NCBI GenBank assembly: GCA_028709085.1
Contig: JAQVXQ010000012.1
Coordinates: forward strand, 1-40,342
Reading direction: 5' to 3'
Length of the DNA stretch: 40,342 nucleotides
From: Salinivirgaceae bacterium
GTDB taxonomy: Bacteria; Bacteroidota; Bacteroidia; Bacteroidales; Salinivirgaceae
Positions 8,173-16,926 of this stretch are shown here, piece after piece. The notes beneath the pieces are model-generated. The model did no database searches, was not told the origin of the DNA, and saw only the letters and a program-made list of their open reading frames with translations. The translations under genes and the position numbers were made by a program. The first letter of the stretch is position 1. Every line of letters begins with the position of its first letter.

Positions 8173-9549
8173 ATGAATTTAAAACTACGTTTGACGGTAA
8201 TGAACTTCCTTCAGTTTTATGTTTGGGGTTCATGGTTAATTACTATAGGTAACTATTGGTTTGGAACACAGGGTTGGGGTCCTACTGAATTTGGTGCTGT
8301 GTTTTTGACGCTCGGTATTGCATCGATGTTTATGCCTGCTCTTACCGGAATTATTGCTGACCGGTGGATGAATGCGGAAAAATTATATGCTATTTTGCAT
8401 TTGTTGGGAGGTGCAGCAATTTGTAGTTTACCATGGATCGATACTCCCAATATGTTTTTCTGGGTGATGTTGATTGCCATGTCGTTTTATATGCCTACGA
8501 TAGCATTAACAAATACGATCGGGTATAATGCTCTTAAAAAGAGTGGTTTAGATGTTGTGAGAGACTTTCCGCCCATACGCGTATGGGGCACTGTTGGTTT
8601 TATTGCCGCCATGTGGGTTACCAATCTTACTGGAAATAAATCGTCTGAAATGATGTTTTATTTCTCGGCCATAGCTTCGCTCATACTCGGTATTTATTCG
8701 TTTACCTTGCCAAAATGTCCACCTCAAATGAAAACCGACGAAAAGTCTTCGTTTATTCGACTTCTTGGACTCGATGCGTTTAAACTTTTCGCCAATTATA
8801 AAATGGCATTGTTCTTTATTTTCTCCATGCTCTTAGGCGCTTCGCTTCAGTTAACCAATATGTATGGAGATGTATTTCTCGACGAATTCAAGTTCTTTCC
8901 TGAATATGCCAACTCTTTTGTGATTAAGTACTCGACCATTGTGATGTCGATATCTCAAATATCGGAAACATTGTTTATTCTGACCATCCCATTCTTTTTG
9001 AAGCGATTTGGAATTAAGAATGTAATGTTATTTAGTATGCTCGCTTGGTTTTTACGGTTCGCCTTGTTTGGATTTGGTGATCCTACCGGTAATTTATGGA
9101 TGATAATATTGTCGATGATTGTCTATGGAATGGCATTCGATTTCTTCAATATTTCAGGAGCGCTGTTTGTTGAAACTCAATGCGACTCTTCCATGAGAGG
9201 AAGTGCACAAGGTTTGTTTATGATGATGACAAATGGTTTTGGAACTATCATTGGTGCTTTAGGTAGCGGAATACTCATTGATAAATTCTTCACATTCAGA
9301 TTTACGAATATTGAGAATTTGGCAACCCATTTTAACGCAACAAAAGATTCAGAAACTATTTTAAGTTTTATGCGTGAAAAAGGGATAAGTATTTTAGATT
9401 CGGGACTTTTAGACTCTGTTGCTGAAGTAAAAGATTGGCCTACCATCTGGATCGCTTTTGCTGCTTATTCATTGGCAGTAGCCATTCTGTTTGCATTTTT
9501 GTTTAAACACAAACATAATCCAGATGAGGTTCAGGATGTTATGCATTAA
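8173..9549 (+). CDS. Nucleoside:H+ symporter, NupG/XapB family (MFS)
   Basis: Inner-membrane permease of 458 residues with 12 predicted helices. The start MNLKLRLTVMNFLQFYVWGSW and the segment YMPTIALTNTIGYNAL are typical of the nucleoside-H+ symporter family, as is DFPPIRVWGTVGFI between helices. Members take up nucleosides by proton symport; the exact substrate range is not readable. An insertion-like loop near residues 385-420 (THFNATKDSETILSFMREKG) lies between the last helices, as in other Bacteroidota homologs. The gene stands alone, with an ISL3-type element upstream and a strong terminator downstream. Confidence 0.88.
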   Translation: MNLKLRLTVMNFLQFYVWGSWLITIGNYWFGTQGWGPTEFGAVFLTLGIASMFMPALTGIIADRWMNAEKLYAILHLLGGAAICSLPWIDTPNMFFWVMLIAMSFYMPTIALTNTIGYNALKKSGLDVVRDFPPIRVWGTVGFIAAMWVTNLTGNKSSEMMFYFSAIASLILGIYSFTLPKCPPQMKTDEKSSFIRLLGLDAFKLFANYKMALFFIFSMLLGASLQLTNMYGDVFLDEFKFFPEYANSFVIKYSTIVMSISQISETLFILTIPFFLKRFGIKNVMLFSMLAWFLRFALFGFGDPTGNLWMIILSMIVYGMAFDFFNISGALFVETQCDSSMRGSAQGLFMMMTNGFGTIIGALGSGILIDKFFTFRFTNIENLATHFNATKDSETILSFMREKGISILDSGLLDSVAEVKDWPTIWIAFAAYSLAVAILFAFLFKHKHNPDEVQDVMH

Positions 9550-9593
9550 TAAATCAATATTGTATTCGAGCCGTTGATGAAATGTCTCTACAG

Positions 9594-9632
9594 AAAACAA
9601 CCCCATGGTTTTAACCATGGGGTTGTTTTTTT
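9594..9632 (+). terminator. Rho-independent terminator of the nucleoside permease gene
   Basis: AACAACCCCATGGTT (9596-9610) pairs perfectly with 9613-9627, extended by flanking A-T pairs, and ends in a run of T (9626-9632). It lies 45 bases after the stop. Confidence 0.92.
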
Positions 9633-9814
9633 GACATCAGGTGTTTTGGGGCGCTCTCCTTCAAAGTTAATTGTTAATGAAAATATCTCCAATGTTGGTG
9701 ATAAATTATCACTGGTTAATGGATTAGAATCCCGAAGTGGGGATCTACTTGTGCAATATTAATATGCTTGTGTGTTAAATTTGCAAAAGCAAAGAGGAAA
9801 AGGGAAATTTTATC

Positions 9815-10411
9815 TTAGCTAGTTTCTTTTCTGAGTTTTATCTCTTCTTTTATTAGGCTAGCGATTTCGTAGTTTTCTTCTTCAATTGCTTTGTTGAGAA
9901 GGCTTTCCAACTCTTCGGTGTTCAGTTTTGCGTATTGATTCTCGTCGCTCTTTTTCTTTTTCTTCTCCTTTTTTACGCCTGCTTCGCGTTCTTCAGATTC
10001 TTCTGGTATAATTATCCCAGCTTTATCAAGAATTTCCGTTGTTGTGTATATTGGACAGTTGAATCGGAGGGCTAGAGCTATTGAGTCGGAAGTTCGTGCG
10101 TCTAACTTAATGGTAGAGTGTTGATTGTTGCACACTAATTCGCAATAAAAAACGCCACTTTCTAAACGGTTGATGTAAATCTCCTCTAAATTTATATTAT
10201 AAGCAAGTGCCAAACTTAAAAAGAGGTCGTGTGTTAAAGGTCTTGGAGGTTTTAACCCTTCGAGTTGAATGGCAATAGCTTGTGCTTCAAAACCTCCAAT
10301 AATAATCGGAATTCTTCGATCACCGTTTTCTTCGCCTAAAACCAACGCATAGGCACCCGATTGTGTTTGACTATACGAAATCCCAAGAACTTTTAGTTTT
10401 ATCTTTCCCAT
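9815..10411 (-). CDS. Bifunctional nuclease-domain (DUF151/BFN) protein with C-terminal UVR motif
   Basis: Cytoplasmic protein of 198 residues. Residues 1-135 form the BFN domain (KVLGISYSQTQSGAYALVLGE, RRIPIIIGGFEAQAIAI, ARTSDSIALALRFNCPIY). A Lys-rich linker of about 25 residues leads to a UVR motif at about 163-193 (LNTEELESLLNKAIEEENYE), the UvrB/UvrC interaction helix hairpin. This BFN plus UVR layout is common in Bacteroidota. BFN homologs elsewhere show nuclease activity, but the function in this phylum is not settled; a link to nucleotide excision repair is inference from the UVR motif. A -7 element stands about 28 bases upstream, so the gene is probably transcribed alone. Confidence 0.88.
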   Translation of the reverse strand: MGKIKLKVLGISYSQTQSGAYALVLGEENGDRRIPIIIGGFEAQAIAIQLEGLKPPRPLTHDLFLSLALAYNINLEEIYINRLESGVFYCELVCNNQHSTIKLDARTSDSIALALRFNCPIYTTTEILDKAGIIIPEESEEREAGVKKEKKKKKSDENQYAKLNTEELESLLNKAIEEENYEIASLIKEEIKLRKETS

Positions 10412-10438
10412 GCTTCTTTACAACGCAAGTTACAGTTA

Positions 10439-10446
10439 CAAATATA
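10439..10446 (-). promoter_or_regulatory. Candidate -7 element for the BFN gene
   Basis: The minus strand reads TATATTTG, a perfect match to TAnnTTTG, about 28 bases before the start codon. No TTTG -33 box lies at N19-20, so only the -7 half is supported. Confidence 0.45.
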
Positions 10447-10557
10447 GCGAATAAATTTTCGAGAATGAATTTTTAACGTTATTTCTGATGCCATAGATTT
10501 TATTTGGTTCCCATGTTTGTTGATCAATTCGTTGAAAAGGTAGGTTTTTCTGATTGC

Positions 10558-12897
10558 TTACGGTGCAACGGGGAGTTTTATATATATTGTAGTTTCAATA
10601 TTTACAGAGCTTTCGACCCAAATTTCGCCACTCATTTTGTCCACAAATTCTTTACAGATAATTAATCCCAGTCCGGTTCCCATTTCGTTCGAGGTTCCTC
10701 TTCTACGCGGCGTTTTAGCAATGTTGAATAAATCGTCAGTCTGCTCCTTGTTCATCCCAATTCCGTTGTCAGTTATCGAGATGGTCGTATGTTTCGAATT
10801 GGTTATTGCCGAAATATCTACAAGTCCTTTTTTATGGGTGAATTTAATGGCATTGGAGGTTAAGTTTTGAATTACCGTTGCCAACATTGAAGAGTCGGCC
10901 ATTACTCTTATATTGGGGTTGATGTTGTTCTTTAGTTCAATCTCTTTTAGTTCCGCCTGTGGTAAAAGCACAGAAAAAATCTCGTCCACAAGGGTGTGTA
11001 AATTGGTTTTTCCGATGCTAACATTTATGTTTCCGGTTTGCATTCGCGCCCAATGCAGTAAGTTTATCAGTTGCTTGTGCATGTTTTGCGCCGACAAGTT
11101 TATTTGTTCTACATATTTAATCTTTTTCTCATCGGTTAATTTCTCGTACCGGGCCAAATAAATCTGTGCAAATCCAATAATTGCATTGAATGGACCGTGG
11201 AGATCGTGCGAAATTATGGAGAATATTTTATCCTTTGCGTTGTTTAAATTTTTAAGTTCCTCTTCATTCTTTTTCAGCTCGGTAATATCGTAACCTACGG
11301 CTACGGTTTCGTTTGACTCGGTTTCAAATGTAGCCCAGTTTTGTTTGCGTAATCCTGTGATTGTTTCAATATCAAAGAGTTTGAATTCTCCGGCATCTTC
11401 GTTTTTATTTTGGAAAATGGCGGTTTGCAAGGAGGCTATGTTTGTTGGTTTAGAACTTGTAATAGAATTAACCGAGTTTTTGTTTTCAAGTATAAAGTAT
11501 TGTTCAGCTTCAATGTTCCATCGGGTGGGGTTTAAGTCTTGATCAAAGATAATCAGAACTACGGGAGCGTGATCAAATACTACTCTAAATAGAGCTTCAC
11601 TTATTCTAAGTTTTTCTACGGCTTCTTTTTTATTTTCAATGACTACATTAATCTCTTTTGCTATGTTTTTAATGTCTTCGATTTGAATTTGTTCCATGGA
11701 AAGAGGCTCTTCGGTGGCAATTGACGTTTCTAAATTATTGGAGAAGTTCGAAAAATTTCGGTGCAAAATCCGGGTTACCTTTCGGATAATAACAGAGGTT
11801 ATGGTTAGTATTATTAGAACCAAAAAGATGGCCGAGAATATTTTCTTGTACAATTGTTGATGTAAATGGGCTCTATCTTCCTTAATTTCATTATCTATTT
11901 CGTCTAAATAAACGCCTGCTCCAACAATCCATTCCCAATCATGAATCCCTTTACAGTAGACTATTTTTGGAGCAACCGAGTCGGTGTTCGGTTTTGCCCA
12001 TTGGTAAGAGAGATATCCTCCTTCAATATTATCCACCAACGAACGCATTTTTTGAATAATTGGTACTCCATTGACATCTGTTGTATCCCAAAGGTTACGA
12101 TTATTCGGTATTTGAAGATTGTTGGATACGATTGGGTCTCCTTCAAAGGTATAGGCAAAAGCATATCCATTATACTCAAACCGGACTCTTTCAATGGCTG
12201 TAATGGCTTCTTTCTGAATGTCCTTTTGAACATCGTCAAGGTATTCGCCACAACCAACATACCAATTTAGGGGTTCAAAAATCTTAACATACGATGTTTT
12301 GGCATGAATCATTCCATTTGGATCCTCTGGTTTATGCCAATAGTCGGTAACAAAGCCTTCTCCGAATTTCGTGACAATTTCCAGTTCGTCTTGAATTACT
12401 TTATTTCCCATGTCGTCGGTGAGTTCGATTAAATTCACTCCCTCCATTTTGGGATTCACAGGATACAACTCTTCAACACCTTTTAGCGACACAATAAAAT
12501 AATAGCCTCTGCCATTATTAAAACGAATGGGGCGAAGCGCCTCTTTTATCATGGTTTTTATTTCGGCAGTGGAGTGCTTGTCTTTGTGCAGATTATACAA
12601 ACCATGGATGGTTGAATATGCTTCGTTGGTTCGCTCGTATAACTGACGGTTTAGTTTGTCTTCTAAAAATAGTCTCGATAGGTTTATATATTCAATAATT
12701 TTCTCGGTCTCGACGGAAACTTTTTGTCGTTGAGCATTCTGAAACTTCTCGCGCAAAAGTGTCTCTTCTCTCGAAAAATCATTGATTTCAATAAATGCAT
12801 AGACCATAATAAGCAATAGCATTGTTGCTACGGATATAAGCCCAATAAATCGAGAAAAGAGGGTTGAAATTCGATATTGACGAATTTTTGATGGCAT
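10558..12897 (-). CDS. Orphan sensor histidine kinase: double Cache, PAS, HisKA, HATPase
   Basis: The 779-residue membrane kinase has helices at about 18-38 and 352-371 that bound an extracytoplasmic sensor with two Cache-type repeats, about 120-220 (GRGYYFIVSLKGVEELYPVN) and 235-330 (YNGYAFAYTFEGDPIVSNN). Both end in a similar W-x-V-G-x-G-x-Y-L-D motif, so the sensor arose by duplication. A PAS domain follows (about 432-540), then HisKA with the phospho-acceptor His564 in SHDLHGPF and the ATPase domain (N box NLTSNAIKF 678-686, G1 TDNGIGM, G2 GTGLGLIICKE). Cache domains usually bind small organic acids or amino acids outside the cell. No response regulator lies nearby and the protein has no receiver domain, so its partner is encoded elsewhere. 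Confidence 0.92.
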   Translation of the reverse strand: MPSKIRQYRISTLFSRFIGLISVATMLLLIMVYAFIEINDFSREETLLREKFQNAQRQKVSVETEKIIEYINLSRLFLEDKLNRQLYERTNEAYSTIHGLYNLHKDKHSTAEIKTMIKEALRPIRFNNGRGYYFIVSLKGVEELYPVNPKMEGVNLIELTDDMGNKVIQDELEIVTKFGEGFVTDYWHKPEDPNGMIHAKTSYVKIFEPLNWYVGCGEYLDDVQKDIQKEAITAIERVRFEYNGYAFAYTFEGDPIVSNNLQIPNNRNLWDTTDVNGVPIIQKMRSLVDNIEGGYLSYQWAKPNTDSVAPKIVYCKGIHDWEWIVGAGVYLDEIDNEIKEDRAHLHQQLYKKIFSAIFLVLIILTITSVIIRKVTRILHRNFSNFSNNLETSIATEEPLSMEQIQIEDIKNIAKEINVVIENKKEAVEKLRISEALFRVVFDHAPVVLIIFDQDLNPTRWNIEAEQYFILENKNSVNSITSSKPTNIASLQTAIFQNKNEDAGEFKLFDIETITGLRKQNWATFETESNETVAVGYDITELKKNEEELKNLNNAKDKIFSIISHDLHGPFNAIIGFAQIYLARYEKLTDEKKIKYVEQINLSAQNMHKQLINLLHWARMQTGNINVSIGKTNLHTLVDEIFSVLLPQAELKEIELKNNINPNIRVMADSSMLATVIQNLTSNAIKFTHKKGLVDISAITNSKHTTISITDNGIGMNKEQTDDLFNIAKTPRRRGTSNEMGTGLGLIICKEFVDKMSGEIWVESSVNIETTIYIKLPVAP

Positions 12898-12972
12898 AAC
12901 AAAATGCTTTTATAAGATAGATATACTAGGGTTAAATAATCTTGGATTGTTCAAAATTATTCAATTAATTGG

Positions 12973-13012
12973 TTACATCAAAATTTTTAGATGTAAAATC
13001 AAACCTTTGATT
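12973..13012. promoter_or_regulatory. Two adjacent inverted repeats between divergent kinase genes
   Basis: TTACATC (12973-12979) with GATGTAA (12990-12996), then AATCAAA (12997-13003) with TTTGATT (13006-13012), lie side by side in the 236-base gap between the histidine kinase and the ROK gene. Both are perfect 7-bp repeats. They could be operator sites; the A+T-rich context makes chance possible. Confidence 0.3.
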
Positions 13013-13133
13013 ATTATAGTGCTATATCAAGTTGGTAATTATTAAAATGATAGGCAAAAGAGTAATCCAGCGATTTTTAAAATAGAGCGATGTTTGATCA
13101 ACCGTAAAGTATTATCTTTAGTCCCTCTAAGTT

Positions 13134-14114
13134 ATGGGTAAATTGGAAATTATGAAAAAAGTTGTTGTTGGAATTGACGTGGGTGGAACAAATACGGAAG
13201 TAGGCATTGTATTAATGAGTGGCGAAATTGTGGCTCGTGCTACAATGAGTACCCAAAAGTACGGTGCTGACTTTAATGCGTATATATCAGATTTGCAGTC
13301 TCTTATAGAGTCATTGGTCTCTATGGATGATGATTTACAACTCATGGGAATTGGAATAGGTGCTCCCAATGGAAATAGTAGGGAGGGTACAATAGAACAG
13401 GCACCAAATCTCCAATGGATTGGGGTGACTCCGTTCTGCCGTATTTTGAAAACTCGATTCCCAAATATTCCAATTAACCTTACAAACGACGCTAATGCTG
13501 CCGCCATGGGTGAAGTGATGTTTGGTGCTGCTCGTGGATATTCCGATTTTGTCTCCATTACCTTGGGAACGGGTCTTGGAAGTGGTATAATTTCGGGCGG
13601 AAAACTCATTGATGGTCATGATGGATTTGCTGGAGAAATTGGACACACCATTGTTTATCCCGGAGGCCGTGAATGCGGATGCGGACGATTTGGGTGCATT
13701 GAAACCTATTTGTCGGCATCGGGAATTGTTAGAACTGCTTTTGAACTGATGGTTAAATATAAAGCCTCAACGATATTGAGCAATTTTTCGTTTAGTACAA
13801 TGACTTCAAAGGATGTTTTCGATGCTGCAATCCAAGGCGACTGGTTGGCACGGGAAGTTTTTGCTAAATCGGGGGAAATTTTAGGCCTTAAGTTGGCTGA
13901 TATTGTGGCTACGTTGAGTCCAAGAGCTTTTTTTGTTGTTGGCGGAGTGGCTCGTGCTGGCGACCTTTTGTTAAAACCCACTCGCGAAAGTATGGAGAGA
14001 AATCTATTGTCGATTTATAAAAATAAAGTCAAAGTGCTGCCTTCTGGATTGCCTGGAATGGATGTGGCGATTCTTGGAGCCGCCGCTCTTGTGATGTCTC
14101 AACGTGTGGAATAG
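13134..14114 (+). CDS. ROK family sugar kinase, glucokinase-like
   Basis: Cytoplasmic ATP-dependent sugar kinase of 326 residues, normal for the family. Seen are the phosphate-binding DVGGTNTE (15-22), the catalytic Asp119 in NDANAAA, the second phosphate loop LGTGLGSG (144-151), and the zinc site of His171 plus CGCGRFGC (181-188) followed by E190, the ROK signature. The context does not reveal whether glucose, a hexosamine or another sugar is the substrate. Two starts are possible: ATG at 13134, or ATG at 13152 (MKKVVVGIDVGG), which is closer to the family N-terminus. TATCTTTA at 13113-13120 resembles a -7 box; a transcript from it would leave only a few bases before 13134, which slightly favours 13152. 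It converges on the MBOAT gene with 9 bases between stops. Confidence 0.9.
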   Translation: MGKLEIMKKVVVGIDVGGTNTEVGIVLMSGEIVARATMSTQKYGADFNAYISDLQSLIESLVSMDDDLQLMGIGIGAPNGNSREGTIEQAPNLQWIGVTPFCRILKTRFPNIPINLTNDANAAAMGEVMFGAARGYSDFVSITLGTGLGSGIISGGKLIDGHDGFAGEIGHTIVYPGGRECGCGRFGCIETYLSASGIVRTAFELMVKYKASTILSNFSFSTMTSKDVFDAAIQGDWLAREVFAKSGEILGLKLADIVATLSPRAFFVVGGVARAGDLLLKPTRESMERNLLSIYKNKVKVLPSGLPGMDVAILGAAALVMSQRVE

Positions 14115-14123
14115 GGTTTTCTT

Positions 14124-15632
14124 TTAAAATTGAAAATAGATAAAAGGCTGTATCCCTGACGCTTGGAATTGATAAAGTATTACGGCGGTTATTATTACAA
14201 TTGCAATTTTCACCCACAGCGGAACGGCAATAAATAACTTCCTGTAATATCTCTTCCATTGTTTTGGTAACCAGTGTATTGTGAGCCCAATTATGATTAA
14301 TGAGATGGGCGCTTTGTAGCCTGCTATTACGTCAAACATTCCACTCCACTGAAAATTAAAGGCTATTTGATACAACATGTTATTTATATGTGTCATATCA
14401 ACTGCCCGAAAAAAGACCCACGAAAAACAGACGATATGAAACGTCAAAATCACTCCAAATAGTTTGGCTGTTTTATTGCTGGCAACAAAATAATTCATTC
14501 GTATTTTATCGAAAGCCAACGCTACGCCATGAATTGCTCCCCACAGAATAAACCGAAAATGAGCTCCGTGCCATAATCCACCCAAAATCATGGTGATTAG
14601 TAAGTTAACATAGGTTCGGATGTTCCCTTTCCGATTTCCACCAATCGTAATATAGAGGTAATCTTTCAACCAGCGCGAGAGGGAGATATGCCATCGTCTC
14701 CAAAAATCGGTGATAGATGTTGCCTTGTACGGCGATAAAAAGTTGGTTGGCAGTCGGAATCCCAATAAAAGGGCTACTCCAATGGCAATGTCGGTATAGC
14801 CCGAAAAGTCACAATATATTTGGATGGCATATCCATAGACAGCCATTAGGTTAGTAAACCCGGAATAGAGGAGCGGATCGGTAAAAACGCGATCCACAAA
14901 ATTAACGGAAATGTAATCGGAGATAATGATCTTTTTTATCAACCCGTTTAAGATCAAGAAAAGTGCATATCCCAATTCGTACCTTCGTAACCGAAATTCC
15001 CGATATAGCTGAGGCACAAATTCTGCTGCTCTAACAATTGGTCCGGCAACTAGTTGTGGAAAAAAGGAGACGTAAAATGCAAAATCAAACATGCTTTTCA
15101 CGGGTTTAACTTTATAGCGATACAAATCCACTGTGTAACTAATGGTTTGAAACGTATAAAACGAGATTCCCACCGGTAATATAATCGAACTTTCGTCAAA
15201 AGCACTGTTAGTGAATATGTTGCCCAGTTTTGCTAACCAGTTTGTGGTTTCAATATTTGTGTCGAAAAGTGTATTTAACGAATTTGTAAAAAAGTAGGTG
15301 TATTTGAAATATCCCAAAACGGCCAAGTTTATAATCACACTTGCCGTAACCGCATAATCTCTCTTCCTTTGGGTGTTGGCGTTGTAAATGGCATTTCCCA
15401 AATAGTAGTCAGCGAAGGTCGAGAATAGTAATAGCCCGAAATAAAAACCGCCGCTTTTGTAGTAAAAATAGACGCTCACCAGAGCAAGCCAAATGTTTCG
15501 AGTGCGTAAATTTTTGTGAACAAGCGATAGTCCTAATAACACAACGGAGAAAAATATCCAAAAATCAATCCGAGTAAAGAGCATCGGATTGGTAGCATTG
15601 TAGGATATTATTGATTCCCAAATTGAATACAT
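14124..15632 (-). CDS. MBOAT membrane-bound O-acyltransferase (AlgI/PatA/DltB-like)
   Basis: The 502-residue polytopic inner-membrane enzyme moves acyl groups across the membrane for transfer to an envelope polymer. Signature parts are FYTFQTISYTVDLYRYK (158-174), FFPQLVAGPIVRA (190-202), the DFWRRWHISLSRW block (309-321) and the putative catalytic His355 in GGLWHGA. The AlgI/PatA group transfers acetyl to alginate, peptidoglycan or similar glycans and normally works with an SGNH partner. Here two SGNH-fold proteins are encoded directly upstream (8-base gap), which supports an acylation cassette. The target polymer is not identified by sequence; the neighbouring lytic transglycosylase makes peptidoglycan a reasonable guess. 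The gene is last in the cluster and converges on the ROK gene. Confidence 0.9.
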   Translation of the reverse strand: MYSIWESIISYNATNPMLFTRIDFWIFFSVVLLGLSLVHKNLRTRNIWLALVSVYFYYKSGGFYFGLLLFSTFADYYLGNAIYNANTQRKRDYAVTASVIINLAVLGYFKYTYFFTNSLNTLFDTNIETTNWLAKLGNIFTNSAFDESSIILPVGISFYTFQTISYTVDLYRYKVKPVKSMFDFAFYVSFFPQLVAGPIVRAAEFVPQLYREFRLRRYELGYALFLILNGLIKKIIISDYISVNFVDRVFTDPLLYSGFTNLMAVYGYAIQIYCDFSGYTDIAIGVALLLGFRLPTNFLSPYKATSITDFWRRWHISLSRWLKDYLYITIGGNRKGNIRTYVNLLITMILGGLWHGAHFRFILWGAIHGVALAFDKIRMNYFVASNKTAKLFGVILTFHIVCFSWVFFRAVDMTHINNMLYQIAFNFQWSGMFDVIAGYKAPISLIIIGLTIHWLPKQWKRYYRKLFIAVPLWVKIAIVIITAVILYQFQASGIQPFIYFQF

Positions 15633-15640
15633 GAACAGTG

Positions 15641-16891
15641 TTATTTCGTTAGTTCTAATTGACCAACATTGGCATCGTATAATTTTAGCAACGCAATATA
15701 GAATAAATCAGCTTTAAGCGTGTAACCTTTGGGTGATAAATGAATTAAATCTCGTGCCGCCAAACTGTCGTATTGCCATTGCTGAATTGAGTTGTGTCCA
15801 CCCATAATTGAATGAAAATCCCAAAAAGCGAGATTGTTTTCTTTGGCTACAGTTTTTATTACTTTATTTATTGTGTTGATATTTAGCGACATATCAACAC
15901 CTCGTCGGGCGTGGTTATTGGGCGTGGTTAACAGAATGGGTGTCAATGGACACGCTCTTTTGATGGTGTTTAAAAGTTGGGTGTATTTCTCTTTGTACTC
16001 CGTTGGCGATATAACGCCTGCATAGGCATCATTGGTGCCCAGCGATAAAACAATGAGCGTTGGTTGGAGACGTTGCAGTTGATTTTCGAAAAATAGACAT
16101 CGATTATACGATTCTGCAGATGCTCCGTTAATCCCAATGGCATGATACTCAATGCCGGGCAAATCATTTCCAAATTCCACTCCGAAAATATCGAATTTTC
16201 CTTTGGCTTTTAATGCGATTTTTATATTCACACTTCGTTCATAGTTGGGAAGTTGATAGGTAGCGTTTTTATCGGCACCGGGTTCAATGTTGAATTGTAG
16301 CGTAGTTTGGCTTGTCTCTATCCATATATTGCCTTCTTTTTCAGAACCATACCAAAGATTAATGGTGTTAAACGATTCGCTAATGCTATCTTTTATGTTG
16401 ATGATGAGGTTTATAATTGTGTCTGTGGTTGTTATTTTTACGCCATAGAGTCCAATTTCGGAGGGCTCCTTTATTTTTGTGCTGTAGGAGGCAACCCATT
16501 CATTGTTGGAGGTACATTGGTAGTTGTGCGGATTGTTGGTTTCTGCCAGATTATACGGAAAAATCAGTCCACGCGAGCCCGACATTCCGGGATGAAGCAT
16601 TTGTAGTTTGTTTCTTATGTTGCTGGTGAAAAAATCGGCTTGAATATGACTGTCGCCAATATGGGCGATGATGGTTTTTTCGTTTCCGTCGATGAGTTGA
16701 ATAATGCTTTTGGTTAGTTTGTTGGCAAATCTGCCGGAAACGTCGTCGATGTGATTTAATTCATAATCGATGAATTGATATTGAGTAATTTGAAACGGAT
16801 CGTCCTGAGCTGCACACGTTGATATTACGAATGCTAGAATGGGGGCTAACAATATACGTTTTGTGTATCTTTTTATGGGTGAAAAGGGCAT
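15641..16891 (-). CDS. Secreted SGNH/GDSL hydrolase-fold protein 1
   Basis: The 416-residue protein has an N-terminal signal segment (KRILLAPILAFVISTCAAQ) for export to the periplasm. All SGNH blocks are visible: block I GDSH with nucleophile Ser81 (HIGDSHIQADF), block III GTND (285-288, LSLGTNDAY), and block V DLIH with Asp381 and His384. Between blocks I and III lies a beta-rich insertion of about 170 residues (about 110-250), as in carbohydrate esterase-type and AlgX/PatB-type acetyltransferases. It could hydrolyse acetyl esters or transfer them from the MBOAT protein to a glycan. It sits between SGNH protein 2 (35-base gap) and the MBOAT gene (8-base gap). Esterase versus transferase cannot be decided from sequence. 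Confidence 0.85.
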   Translation of the reverse strand: MPFSPIKRYTKRILLAPILAFVISTCAAQDDPFQITQYQFIDYELNHIDDVSGRFANKLTKSIIQLIDGNEKTIIAHIGDSHIQADFFTSNIRNKLQMLHPGMSGSRGLIFPYNLAETNNPHNYQCTSNNEWVASYSTKIKEPSEIGLYGVKITTTDTIINLIINIKDSISESFNTINLWYGSEKEGNIWIETSQTTLQFNIEPGADKNATYQLPNYERSVNIKIALKAKGKFDIFGVEFGNDLPGIEYHAIGINGASAESYNRCLFFENQLQRLQPTLIVLSLGTNDAYAGVISPTEYKEKYTQLLNTIKRACPLTPILLTTPNNHARRGVDMSLNINTINKVIKTVAKENNLAFWDFHSIMGGHNSIQQWQYDSLAARDLIHLSPKGYTLKADLFYIALLKLYDANVGQLELTK

Positions 16892-16926
16892 TTTATGTCT
16901 CTACTTTCGGTTATACTAGAACTTTA

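Noticed and set aside
9574..9762. 62-codon plus-strand frame after the permease gene
   Set aside because: It runs straight through the terminator hairpin and has no protein-like composition.
11941..12270. 109-codon plus-strand frame antisense to the histidine kinase
   Set aside because: Shadow of the kinase coding frame; no independent signal.
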